Below are positions 1-10,403 of a stretch of DNA of 64,000 nt, one piece after another. Positions within the stretch are counted from its first letter, which is position 1. Every line of letters starts with the position of its first letter. The notes beneath the pieces were generated by a model, which was not told the origin of the DNA, made no database searches, and saw only the letters and a list, made by a program, of their open reading frames with translations. The translations under genes were made by a program, and so were the position numbers. This DNA is from Lasiosphaeris hirsuta (Eukaryota > Ascomycota > Sordariomycetes > Sordariales > Lasiosphaeriaceae), in NCBI GenBank assembly GCA_030549175.1, contig JAUKUA010000009.1, positions 744,001 through 808,000 of the forward strand, in the 5' to 3' direction.

Positions 1-92
1 TGAACCTTGCTCCGAGTCAGAGACAAGTAGGAAAGTAGTAGTGGTAGAGAGAATTCTCGAAATTGGCATACAACCCCGTCCAAGCTGGCCCA

Positions 93-1339
93 TCATGACC
101 CAAGCTCCGCGAGTGCTCCATTCGCTTGAACAAAGCTTCCAAAAGGGGGTTGTGATTGTGCATATTGTAGCTGGTTCCTCCAGTTTTGCAGGATGAGATT
201 CCGCTCCATGATGAGGTTATACGTCAACGAGGCTTGGTCGTTTCGGATCTGAGTGTCGATGATACCTAGCATCTTCCTGACTTCGTCGGCGTATGGGTCT
301 CCAAACATCTTCTTTACCAACTTTTTGACCTGGAACGACGCAACGTGCTTTGGCCCGTTTGATGCCGATGCATCGCTGTTGGCGTGAGAAGTTCCGCCAG
401 CTGAAGTGTTCTTCAGCAGTATCAAGTCGACCTGGTAAATAAACCCGTAGACTGAAAATTGCGAAATGATCTTATCCCTGCTTTTCTCCCAACCTCGCAC
501 AACCTTGGTTCCATCATCGTCGACGGTGGACCCTAGCTGAATGCCAAGCTTTTCTGATTCCTGGAGCCTTCGTTGTATTTTGTTACCAATCTCCCAGGTG
601 GACCGTGAACTCATCAAGGCAGCTACATGGGCAGCCATGAGCTCGAAGACGTTTTGAAGATACACATATCGCCAGGCTGTTTGTTCAAGGCTGGGTCAGC
701 AACTCCTTGGACACGAGATATTATTCGGTTGCGGATGCAGTGACAAGATGACTTACCTTTGATGTCTTTCAATTCGGCAACTGCGGTGGGAAATGCGTCC
801 TCGGTCGAGTCCCAAACAGCGGATTGGATTGCCTCGGGAAACACGTCGTCCTTTTCTAGCACCCAGGCCACATTCGCATAGTGGAATGTCTTCTTTTCGG
901 AAATGTTGAGCGGCGGCCGTCTCCAGCAATACACAGGCGTATTCCGAGTTTCGAGTGGCATCCAAGGCCGATCCAGTTGCTCCCATAGCCCCCCCAATGC
1001 GGCGGGATCACAGCCATAGTGCCAAAGTGCGTTGCATCGGCGTGACAAACTCTCCACTCGGATTCTTTGCGCGGTTCGATTTGTCGTCTGACCAACAGCT
1101 ATCCGCGGATCTAGCATGCCAAGGTTCCCGACCAAGAACTTGATGGCTTCTACGTCAATGTCCTCTTCGTCGACGGGATAGAGGAAAACAGGACGCGGTC
1201 GATATTGGTCGTATGTCGCTTCCCTGAGCCGGAGGGAAGCCTGTGCTAGCCTGGCCAGGTCCTGTCCGGAGACTCGGATGCGCTGGCCGACGGTCGAGCC
1301 ATCTGTAAAGCTCGGGGCCGAAAACGAGAAGGCTGCCAT
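93..1339 (-). CDS. Hypothetical protein, 388 aa, two exons
   Basis: Exons 1339-757 and 676-93. The 80-nt intron has a GTAAGT donor and a CAG acceptor, and splicing joins two frames that are otherwise broken. The first ATG in frame is at 1339; the open frame extends slightly upstream only through a TTG. I do not recognise the family. No signal peptide or membrane span is evident. The protein is rich in Arg and Trp in its first half (for example WEQLDRPWMPLETRN and VYCWRRPPLNI), followed by a helical, charged second half. It is transcribed away from the ammonium permease, with a 1.1-kb shared upstream region. Function is unassigned; the exon structure is well supported. Confidence 0.7.
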
Positions 1340-2484
1340 TCTCAATGTGACAGATTAAGTGAATAATAGATGGCCTTTTTTTTTGTTTGCGATCCACATC
1401 AACACATTGTGGGAGGTTGACACTATCCGAACAATCGGCTCCGTCAAGCTGATCAGCAGCGATGACGGTCGGACTTGGCAATGATGCGGGAGGTCCGGCC
1501 AGGCCTTGGCAATCAATGTGTGCGGCATGTGCAACAAGGCAACACGGTGCTAACAATTTCGCCAGAGGTAGGACAGATAAGATTGCGACACGTAAACAAG
1601 CTGCACGACAGTTTACGTTGGATGCGGGGAATTTTCGTGAATTGTCAGTCCAGGCAGACTTCACATTCAAATCGATAGGCTGTCGGCCGGTAGGACGAAC
1701 ATGACAATGCGTGCGTGTTCGGGCTGCTGAGACTGGGGGGGGCTCAATGAGGGAGCCGTGGGAGCTGATGGATCGATGGCGAGCTGAACGGGGTGATACG
1801 GGAGCCACTGGACCTCTCGGCTCCTGCAATGGCCAATTGGGGGAGAAATGCTTATCGTTGACACCGTCCCGGATTCTGCCTGGGCCCAATTCACCACCAG
1901 GCATATTGGCTCCCGGGCGCCAAGGATGGAAACTCGGTGTGCCATGGCGCCTATGCCAGCTGCCGAACGGGTTGCAATTCGTGGTGCGCGCGGGTGCGCG
2001 CGGGCGCGCTCAGGCGAATGGGAAATAAAATATGCCAGCCCCGACCCTGGACGGACGGTAATCCGTGGACTTATCCTATCAGGCTGTGTCACGTCATGCT
2101 CGGAACAGCTCATGTTGTGTTTTTGTCTGTTGGGCGCCTCCCCGACCTTCTGGCCACTCACGACCCAGATTTCGTCATCTGGTAACCAATAAACATGGAG
2201 GCTGCTTTCGGCATTGACCTCAGCCTCAGATGCAGACCCCCCTTCGCCCCTGAAGCATCTCAGCCCGCAAAAAGCCACCCCTCAAAGTGCGTGGTCCACG
2301 TGGAGAGGACGACTTTCGATTGCTCTTTTCCTGCCAACGAATCTTCTTATTCGAACCTGTCCAAACGACCACGCTGCATGATCAACCTACCTCCCAATAC
2401 CTCGGGTACCTAAGGTGTGCACGGCAACTGGGCTTTTACCTACCAGTCTAGAGCAGTTGCAGTATCCATCTTCTCGCCGGCGCC
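1340..2484. other. Intergenic, shared upstream region of two divergent genes
   Basis: About 1.1 kb between the start codons of the hypothetical protein and the ammonium permease. Open frames on both strands overlap each other, lack introns and show no recognisable protein, so I call none. Presumably it holds both promoters. Confidence 0.5.
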
Positions 2485-4365
2485 ATGGTTGCTTCCTACC
2501 CCGTGGAGGTTGCTCCTCCTCTCGCCAGAGTGCTCCCGCACGGCTTCGAGGCGACAGAAGATGAGTTGAGACAGCACCCACAGGACTTCTTTCAGGTAAT
2601 TAATTGTTGGCCATCCGACTTTCCAAGAAGAACTCACTTACCAACCAGCTATGCTAGGGCTCGGACATTGTGTGGGTCATCGTGGCCGGCTGCTTGGTCC
2701 TGCAGATGGTGCCGGCTATTTCCATGTTTTACTCGGGTGCGACGGATCGCCACTCAACACTAACCCTCCTCCGCATGCCCGTCATCACGGCCGCATTCTG
2801 CACCGTACAGGTACATCAACATTTTCCTTGGCACTCACTCATAACCCGAGGTACTGACGACAAAGCCAGTGGTATTTATGGGGTTATGCTCTGACATTTG
2901 CGTCTGCGCCTGGTGAGACAACTTCGACTTGGTATGGCGGACATTCCGAGGCCATGGTGCTGTACCATGCGCTAGTTCAACCAGTGGGCGCATCAGGCCC
3001 AAAGATACCCGAGCTCCTTTACGCTTTCTACCAGGGCATGTTTGCCTGTTTCACACCCGCTCTCATCTGTGGCGGCGTCATCAAAAGGTTCAAAGTGGGC
3101 CGCTTCATCATGTTTACTTGGCTGTGGTCACTGCTCGTCTACTACCCCGTCGCAAGGTGGACATGGTCGCCAACGGGCTTCTCTATTCAGCACGGCGTCA
3201 TGGACTTTGCCGGCGGTACGGCAGTCCACATCACATCTGGAACCGCCGTGGGCGCCGTGGTCCTCTTCCATTCCATTGAGAAATACGGCTTTGGCATCTT
3301 CGGCCACGCTTGGGGAGTCGTCCGGCAGCCGGTCGAGTCTCCGGACCGGGATGCTATGGCGATGCGGCGCCGAGGAGACGAGGGATCAGAGCTTTCACTT
3401 GCGGGTGCCACCGCCGAGAACAGGGCGCCAGTTGGGAATGCCGCAAAGGACCATGGCGTTCAAAGTGATTCTGTCTTGGCAGGGGACGCACCTCATAGCC
3501 TGAACAATATGGTCCTCGGAACCATGCTGCTTTGGATCGGGTGGTTGGGTTTCAATGGAGGCTCAGCCCTGGGAGGGAACATGCGCGCCGTGTCGGCTTG
3601 CGTTTCAACTCATATCGCCGCCAGCGCAGGTGGCTGCACGATGCTCATGCTGTTCTGGACGATGGAATGGGCTGGCAGAAAGTGGCCCGGAGTTGTGGGC
3701 GGCGGTGGAGGAGCAAAGGTCTCGGTTGTGCACTTTTGTGACGGCGCCGTGGTTGGCCTTGTTGCCATCACACCCGCCGCCGGATATGTAGGAATCCTCC
3801 CCGAAGATTGTCACGGACCCTTTCAACTGACCATATTCGTGAAACTAGGTCCCAGTATGGAGTGCCGGGTGTATTGGAGCCATTGCCTCCGCAGCTATTT
3901 TCGGCCTCAAGAGTACTTTCCTCCAGCACCTGATGAGGGGCGATCCTCTTTTTGTTTTCCTCATTCACACAGGAGGAGGCTTTATTGGGATGATATTAAC
4001 TGGATGCTTCGCTCGGTTAGTGGCACTCCCCCAGTCAGCTATTTCACTCTTACTAAATGTGTACCCCGCCCAGCCAATATGTTGTGGGTTTCGACGGATA
4101 TTCTCTCATTCCCGATCGAACCGCCGGGGAGCGTGTTGCGTAAGTGAGCCACAATGCTGGAAACTCCCAAGGAATGCTAACAATTTACAGCTGGCAAATC
4201 GCCGATGCCTGCATCACCTTTGGGTACACACTTGCAATGACGACGGCAATCCTTCTATTTCTCAAGCTCTTGCTCAGGCCGATCACAGGGACATGGAAGT
4301 TGCTTGGCGACGATGAAAGAGATAAGCTAGAAGCCGAACTGGAGTATAAGTGGCGAAGCGAGTAG
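2485..4365 (+). CDS. Ammonium transporter (MEP/Amt family), 529 aa, six exons
   Basis: Exons 2485-2595, 2658-2810, 2870-3787, 3849-4015, 4074-4139 and 4191-4365; the five introns are 51-62 nt and all phases close. Family features seen: SDIVWVIVAGCLVLQMVPAISMFYSG for the first membrane span and following turn, FAGGTAVHITSG carrying the first pore histidine, and LIHTGGGFIGM carrying the second. Length fits Amt/MEP permeases with 11 membrane spans. The protein would import ammonium at the plasma membrane. The loop after span 6 (around 3300-3490) is unusually long and charged (QPVESPDRDAMAMRRRGDE), and the C-terminal tail is short and acidic. In other fungi such genes respond to nitrogen; no regulatory motif is claimed here. 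The family call is firm; the substrate is inferred from the family. Confidence 0.93.
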
Positions 4366-5142
4366 CGATTTAGTCGTGCCGTGTAATATTAATACGCCAA
4401 GAATTTGATATCCTCTTGGGTTGTGTCATGCTGCATGGTAATCAACAAAAAGGACCAAATCCTCCATGCGATACTAGGTACTAATAAAAAATGAAACTAA
4501 GTACAGTGAAAATTCACTATCGATGCTTGGTAGCGTAGATGTAACCGCAGACTTGAAGCTAACATTCGTTCCACTCCTAATTAGCTGTTAATACGTACCA
4601 AACTCTTCGGGTTGGGTGTTTAGGTCCTATGGTCACATCCGTCTGGTACCTCGGGTCTTGTTCTTGTGTACTCCATACCTAGACATGCGGGGAAGGATTC
4701 AGGCAGATAAACGACAAGTGCGACATTCCCCAGGACGGTCTTCTATTGTTCGGTTCCTCCACTGACAACCGAGGTTGTGCAACACTCCCAGCCTGCCTAA
4801 GAGGGTTGCTGCCTTAAACCATCTCAGTTGGGCGCGTTTGACTCCAAAATTTGCAGAAAACTTCCTGTTGGAGGAACCTCCCGATGTTATCCGGCCATTA
4901 CTCCAAGGTTGGCCCGCCACTATTCTAGTGTGCAGACAGCCCACCATCTGTGCCTCCAGGATCTTACAGATCCTGGCCTTCTTTTTCCTTCTTCTTTAAC
5001 AGCAATTCAAGCAGTTTGACACACTTTTGCTTTGATGTGTGTTTGCTATGCCCAACACTTCTATCGATATCTAGAACAAAACGTCTGTGGAAGTTGCTGT
5101 GATTTCCTGGATATCAGTCTATGCAACAACTTTCCAGACGAG
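4366..5142. other. Intergenic, nothing recognised
   Basis: About 780 nt between the permease stop and the next reading frame. Only short overlapping open frames without conserved content are present. Confidence 0.5.
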
Positions 5143-6252
5143 ATGGCAACGAAACCACTCTACGAGCGAATTTTGTCCACACTTCCGATATCTCAGGGGT
5201 CATGTCCCCTATTTGGCATCCTGCCTGGCGAGTTACGCAGCCAAATCTTTTCTCTTGCGCTTATCGACTTCCCGGACCCGTCGCCCGAGAAGCACTATGA
5301 GGCCGACACATGCTACACACGTCCGGCTTACTTTTAGCCACGCAAGAGCGACACACGACTGCTGCGCACTTGTCGTGCTGTTTACCAGGAGGCCTGGTTT
5401 TTGCCTTTTACCCTCAGAGAGCAAACACACTGGTTGACATCGAAAGAACGGGCGCCGCCCGAATACGACGTGGATGTTCAGCTACCACGCCTGCGGTCCA
5501 TGCTTCAGCGGATCACACAGCAACACGGCGGCAAACAGGTCGAGATCGAATGCCTGCGCGTATTTGCCCAAATTTGGATGCTCGAAGAGGACCGTCTCGC
5601 CGCCCTGCTCAAAACACCCGACTTGCATCCGCGTATCCTGACGTTGACGATCCGGCATGCCGACTGGTGGTGGTGGGAGGCGGATGAGCCTCTCAGACTC
5701 GAGGGCAATTGGATCGAGGGGGTTTGCGCAGCCATGTCTTCAAGCGTCCACGAGGTGCGCATTGAGCTTGAGTCGCTCGAGAGAAAGAAGGACCAGGTGG
5801 ACGCCATTGCGAAGCAGATGATTGAGCGCTGGTTCTTCAAACGGAAGGATGGCGTGGTTCTCTATCCCAACAGTACGGGGTCAGAGATCGAGATCGATAG
5901 GTGGACTGGAACAAGTAAATGGCATGGTCACACGTGGAGGAGAGATGAGACGAGACCGGATCAGATTGACTACTACATTGCATCAGTTATCTTTCGTCCC
6001 GCGCGTCTCATTGAGAGGGGAGGCGGCAGGGTGAGCGGAACAGCACAGACGGCTGCTGAGACGGATGTCTTTAATCATTCTGCTCTGAGGCTCCGTTACA
6101 TGGCTCGTCCGGCAAATATCAGCAGTCAAGCCTTGTTTGACAATTTCGAGGGGGACGAGGATGACTCGTGGAATGAGGAAATGGACGAGGACGAAGGCAA
6201 TGAAGACAACGACGAAGATGAGGAAAATAGTGAACCGGAGAATAATGCTTGA
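5143..6252 (+). pseudogene. F-box/2EXR-like hypothetical gene with one in-frame TAG
   Basis: Reading from the ATG at 5143, the frame encodes a protein opening with LPGELRSQIFSLAL, which resembles the start of fungal 2EXR/F-box-like proteins. The frame is interrupted by a single TAG at 5335-5337 and then continues, same frame and no shift, to 6252. The segment right after the stop (PRKSDTRLLRTCRAVYQEAWFLPF) reads as the natural continuation of the family fold, so this is not two genes. No plausible intron removes the stop. The tail is highly acidic (about 30 Asp/Glu in the last 45 residues). Either a young nonsense allele or a sequencing error; a shorter product from a downstream start cannot be excluded. 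Function unknown. Confidence 0.7.
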
Positions 6253-7028
6253 TGTCTAGTTACCTTGGTATTATATGTTATACTTCCCTTTCTTCCTTCT
6301 CGTTTCTGCACCGGATGACGGGATAGAAGTGCTGAGTTACCTTTAGTATCGAGTCAGCCTGGTAGCTCGTCGCTCTTCTATAGACATAACACTGCAGAAA
6401 AAAATGCACTGTTTACACAATGCGATTTGTCGCAGACGATATACTGGTGCAAGGTTTGCCCTAGCTGACACTGACGCGGGGCTCGGCAACCCGAGGAATA
6501 CCGATGAAGTAGCTGTGCTCTTACCAAGCCCGTGCGAAGTTATTTTATCCGAAGACCGAAGTGGCAGTTTGACCGTTTGTCATCCGCTCAGTTTTGTCAT
6601 CAGCTCCAGAAAATCAAAAGTCATATGAACCGTACTCCACACGAAACAAAAGGACCTGACATGCTACCGTGAACCTTGCAGCGGGCCTTTCTAATTGGCT
6701 CATTTTGGTAACACCCAACTTTCGATGTGACTCGGGGCGTGAGTTGGCTCCGTTCACTATGGCTCCCTTCTTTGGTAAGTACTCTGAAAGCTTGGTAGTG
6801 GTTTATTGATTTCTGCAGACCAGGCCGGGACAACGGTAGGGACTTGCAAGGGTTTTAGGTATGGCGCAATGTGAAATGAACTCGTGATGGGAATCTGCCA
6901 AATAACAACAAGTATATAGGCTACCTCCAGTCTTCGCAAGCAAGAAGCCAACTCCCGTTACGAGACAGGCATTTGAACTCTGCGCGTCCACTCACACTCG
7001 TACTGGATTCTTTCTCCGAGTTAGCAAA
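6253..7028. other. Intergenic, promoter side of the secreted hydrolase
   Basis: About 780 nt with no supported gene. A TATATA element lies near its right end and probably belongs to the downstream hydrolase. Confidence 0.5.
6913..6918 (+). promoter_or_regulatory. TATA-like element upstream of the secreted hydrolase
   Basis: TATATA about 110 nt upstream of the ATG at 7029. Position is reasonable for a fungal core promoter; assignment is by position only. Confidence 0.35.
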
Positions 7029-8537
7029 ATGCCTTTTAAGGCAGCCCTGTTAGCTTCGTTTCTTGTTCTACCTTCTGGGACCTGGGCCCAGCTCGCCCGA
7101 AATGCTGTATACCGCACCGATTTCAACTCCTCCTTCAAATTCAGCGACTCTCAAATCCAAGCCGCACGGCTTGATAGCGCTCTCACCACGAGTCTTGAAA
7201 ACAATATCAATTTCGATCGATCGCAGCTGGCGTTTGGCGGGTCTCGGGAGGATGACTTCTACACGCTTCCCCCGCTGAGCAACGAAACTAGCCCTCTCCA
7301 ACCCGGCCAGGTGCTCAAAGTTCAGGCATTCACTGATCAGACGGCGTATTCAACCCCTCCCAACACAGCGCTTTCACGTATCATTTACACTACCACCAAC
7401 TTCAACGGGACGGTTATCCCGGCTTCTGCCTTCATCCTCTGGCCTTATACGCCCCGTCAGTTTGGGAGCCCACTCCACTCGGCTCACAGCAATAGGGGAA
7501 AGAGCGACGTGGCGAAGAAGGCTCCTGTGGTGGTCTGGGCACATGGGACTTCGGGCTTCTTTGCACCGCAAAATCCATCCTCGCACCGTGCGCTGTGGTA
7601 CGACGATTCGGCGCCATTTCCGCTAGCCGAGGCCGGATATGCCGTCTTTGCCCCTGATTTTGCTGGCCTGGGTATTGGCAACTCTTGGGATGGGAGCGAG
7701 ATACCTCATCAGTACCATGCCTCTCCCGCCACCGCCCACGACTCTCTCTACGGCCTTCGGGCCGCGCTGGCGGCATTTCCTGAGAAGCTTAGCCGAGACT
7801 TTGTTGCTATGGGTCATAGCCAGGGCGGAGGGGTTGCCTGGGGAATTGCCGAGGTTCTTGCTGAGGAAAAGGACGAGTTTGCCGACTTATTGCCCGGGTA
7901 CAAGGGCGCCATTGCCGCGAGTCCCACCACAGATGTCTTTGGCACCCCCGAGCGCTCCTTCATTGTCGCAGTTGTGGGCCAAGGGTTACACTCCATCTTC
8001 TCTTCCTTCGACCTCAGCCAGTGGTTAACTCCGCTAGGTGTTGCACGGGTAAAACTAGCCAGGGACTTGGAACTAGGCGTGGGCCCAATGATTGAGCTGC
8101 TACTGTCGGGAGAAGATATCCTCAGGTCAGACTGGACTGAGACGTGGTTCGCCGATGCCTTTTCCAAGCTTGGTAACGCCGGACACAAGGACTTCAAGGG
8201 TCCATTGCTTGTTCTTCAGGGGACAGAGGATTCTTACGTGCCCTACAGCATCACAACCAAAACAGTCGAGGATAGTTGGAGACGGCACCCAGATCATGAT
8301 CTCGAATACGTCGTTTCACAAGGCGTGGGTCACGTTCCTGACCTGCGGGCGACCAAGTCGATCTGGCTCCGATGGATTGACGACAGACTTGCCGGAAAGC
8401 CTTTGGAGAAACGGGGCAGTGTCAGAACCGACCTTGAAAGTCTACTGCCGATTGAACAGTATTTAAGCTACGATAATACGTTCCAAGCCTGGGGTGGTTT
8501 GCCGCAGTACCAATATCAGGTCCCCTTGGCGGTTTAG
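7029..8537 (+). CDS. Secreted alpha/beta hydrolase (lipase/esterase-like), 502 aa
   Basis: Single exon. The N-terminus is a clear signal peptide (KAALLASFLVLPSGTWA, about residues 4-20), so the protein is exported. The fold carries VVVWAHGTSGF near residue 170 (strand and oxyanion region), nucleophile elbow GHSQGG with Ser264, acid in GTEDSYVP (Asp401) and base in GVGHVPD (His435). The order Ser-Asp-His and the spacing match alpha/beta hydrolases, closest in style to fungal secretory lipases and related esterases. A hydrolytic role outside the cell on an ester substrate is inferred; the substrate cannot be told. Intact, with no neighbours that suggest a pathway. Confidence 0.88.
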   Translation: MPFKAALLASFLVLPSGTWAQLARNAVYRTDFNSSFKFSDSQIQAARLDSALTTSLENNINFDRSQLAFGGSREDDFYTLPPLSNETSPLQPGQVLKVQAFTDQTAYSTPPNTALSRIIYTTTNFNGTVIPASAFILWPYTPRQFGSPLHSAHSNRGKSDVAKKAPVVVWAHGTSGFFAPQNPSSHRALWYDDSAPFPLAEAGYAVFAPDFAGLGIGNSWDGSEIPHQYHASPATAHDSLYGLRAALAAFPEKLSRDFVAMGHSQGGGVAWGIAEVLAEEKDEFADLLPGYKGAIAASPTTDVFGTPERSFIVAVVGQGLHSIFSSFDLSQWLTPLGVARVKLARDLELGVGPMIELLLSGEDILRSDWTETWFADAFSKLGNAGHKDFKGPLLVLQGTEDSYVPYSITTKTVEDSWRRHPDHDLEYVVSQGVGHVPDLRATKSIWLRWIDDRLAGKPLEKRGSVRTDLESLLPIEQYLSYDNTFQAWGGLPQYQYQVPLAV

Positions 8538-9139
8538 ATAAGTAATGAGGGTTAATACGTGGCAAAGGTCAGACCGTCTAGAAAATCTCTCCAGAGTTCG
8601 ACAATCCATAACCGTATAACCTTTATTCTTGTTACATAGATAGGGAATTCATCTTCAAAGTGCTTGGTGACGTCACTTGCTTAAAATCCCCGCGCAGACC
8701 ACCCCGCAGGAGCCTAGGCACTCGGTATACCGCACTCTCTTTTGTATATATTCGGTGCTCGCGCGCCTTGCCCACTTATCTGGAGCATACTCAATTCAAT
8801 CTACTACCTTTCTCCATTGCTCCGCTCCAGTAGTGTCAGATGTGTGTAGACGCCCAGCTTGACTAATGGAGAAGGAGGGTTGATTCCTTCTGGATCCTGT
8901 CATTCTGAAAATAATATGCGGTATTAGCTAAAAGTAGTTTGACAAATTTCGGACTAGACCCACATCTTGGTTTCATCCTTCGGATATTCGATGTGACCCG
9001 TGGTTTACTTGTCCAAGTCAACGGGGCCAGATTGTATTTACTTATATATGTGCCACTCATACCAATGTTGCCTTTGATGTTTGCACAACCGAGAAATAGA
9101 AGCACTCCTGATCAACACTTCATTGTAGAGTCAGATCCG
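8538..9139. other. Intergenic, nothing recognised
   Basis: About 600 nt between the hydrolase and the methyltransferase relic; no supported coding or repeat feature. Confidence 0.4.
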
Positions 9140-9951
9140 ATGGCGACACCACAGGAAAATTTCACTACCACCCTCTGCTAGCCATGGTCTTCCATTTCCC
9201 GAATACTTCACCGCCCTAGCAGCCAACAATGCCAAGCAGTCAGGAAATAGCATAAGCAACATTTTCGCAAGCGCCCTTGACAACATCACCGATTTGGTCC
9301 CAATGACTCCGCAGTCTAAAGTCCATGACAATGCGGCTGGTCCCGGTACAGCAACATCCGTGTTGGTATGCAACTCCCTTGGTGTAAGGGAGAAAAGACG
9401 CGGGTGTCATCACATGAACTGGCAATCGCTTAGGTTGACCGAGCAGCTAGTAGAACAGACCCTTTCCCAGCAGAAGCACTGCCCTCCATCCTTGTGACAG
9501 ACAAACTTTCCAACGATGGTCACGACCGAACGGGACTCTTTTGTCTCTATGCTGTCCATCACGGTCAAGGACATGGACAGTCTCAAGGTGGAGGTTCCGG
9601 ACAATTACTTTACTCACAGTATTCTCAACTTCAGCATCTTCACCATGGCAGACCCTCTCCAGTGCCTCTGGGAAATGAGGCGGACATTAAGAGGGGACGG
9701 GGGTGGAGTTGCGGCTGTGCTTACCTGGCGTCGTTTCGGCACTAGTGAAGTCAGTCATCCATGCTGCGCAGCGAATTGTTCTGCCGGATTTGCTACTAAC
9801 CCGACTACCTCACCTAGAGTTCTTGCAGGACGGCGTGCTGCAAAGTCTCGTGGGAGAGGCGGGATTCAAGGACGTAAAGGTTCTGAAGAAAAGTGTTGTG
9901 GTGACAGAGCAGGACTTGGATGGCCTGACGCAGTTCTTTCTGGGAGACTGA
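9140..9951 (+). pseudogene. Degraded class I SAM-dependent methyltransferase
   Basis: Fragments of one protein lie in order but in different frames. They are MATPQENF from 9140, a shifted continuation from about 9180 (SHGLPFPEYFTALAANNAK), a shifted NYFTHSILNFSIFTMADP block near 9600-9660 and a C-terminal block around 9750-9951 ending FFLGD. The middle block looks like the motif region of UbiE-type fungal methyltransferases (MADPLQCL.EMRRTLR, then AAVLTWRRFG). At least three frame changes are needed to read through, and the segment 9360-9490 is poorly preserved, although part of it could be an intron. I call it a pseudogene; its original substrate is unknown. Confidence 0.7.
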
Positions 9952-10163
9952 CACTTGTGTGGATGGTAATTGATGCTACTGTTGTCCTTGCGTTACAACT
10001 TCCGGACTACTATTCAAGTTGAATGAAACATCATTGGGGGTTCCGCTCTAAGAATAACCGCGATCTTCAAATTGCGAACCCAAAAAGATACCCTCACAGT
10101 ATTTGAGCAGTGTCAACTCCTGCTCTCCACTTTGTTGGCCTTGCCGGAAAGAAAGATTGTGAA

Positions 10164-10331
10164 CTAAAAGCAGTAACACTGAGTAGTTCCGCCCGCGGGC
10201 ACATAAATAGTCGTGCATCCTGTATCTGGATTGTTGGATGCGGCGTCTTGGACGCCATCTTGCTCCAGGGCGGTGGGTGCGGCTGAGACAAGTACCCCGG
10301 CAACGGCGGCGATAACAACGAGAAGCTTCAT
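10164..10331 (-). CDS. Small secreted peptide, 55 aa, with intron in its 5' leader
   Basis: A 55-codon frame opens with a strong signal peptide (MKLLVVIAAVAGVLVSAAP) and leaves a mature part of roughly 36 residues with three cysteines, ending QCYCF. Directly upstream, at 10334-10403, lies a 70-nt sequence with a GTAAGT donor, a CTAAC branch site and a CAG acceptor two bases before the ATG. This looks like a 5'-UTR intron and supports the gene being real and transcribed on this strand. I do not recognise a family. Secretion is inferred from the leader; a role as effector, signal or defence peptide is open. Confidence 0.7.
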   Translation of the reverse strand: MKLLVVIAAVAGVLVSAAPTALEQDGVQDAASNNPDTGCTTIYVPAGGTTQCYCF

Positions 10332-10333
10332 TT

Positions 10334-10403
10334 CTGTATTGGCTCTCGCATTAGATTTGTTAGACGAGGCACTCTAAATTCTAAGACCACGTCTAGAACT
10401 TAC
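10334..10403 (-). other. Probable 5'-UTR intron of the small secreted peptide gene
   Basis: On the minus strand it begins GTAAGT, holds CTAAC about 28 nt before its end, and closes with CAG two bases upstream of the ATG at 10331. No transcript evidence is available here. Confidence 0.55.

Noticed and set aside
1155..2278. Open frames of 200-250 codons on the minus strand upstream of the ammonium permease
   Set aside because: Composition is like shuffled sequence; they overlap each other and the real gene at 93-1339, with no family features.
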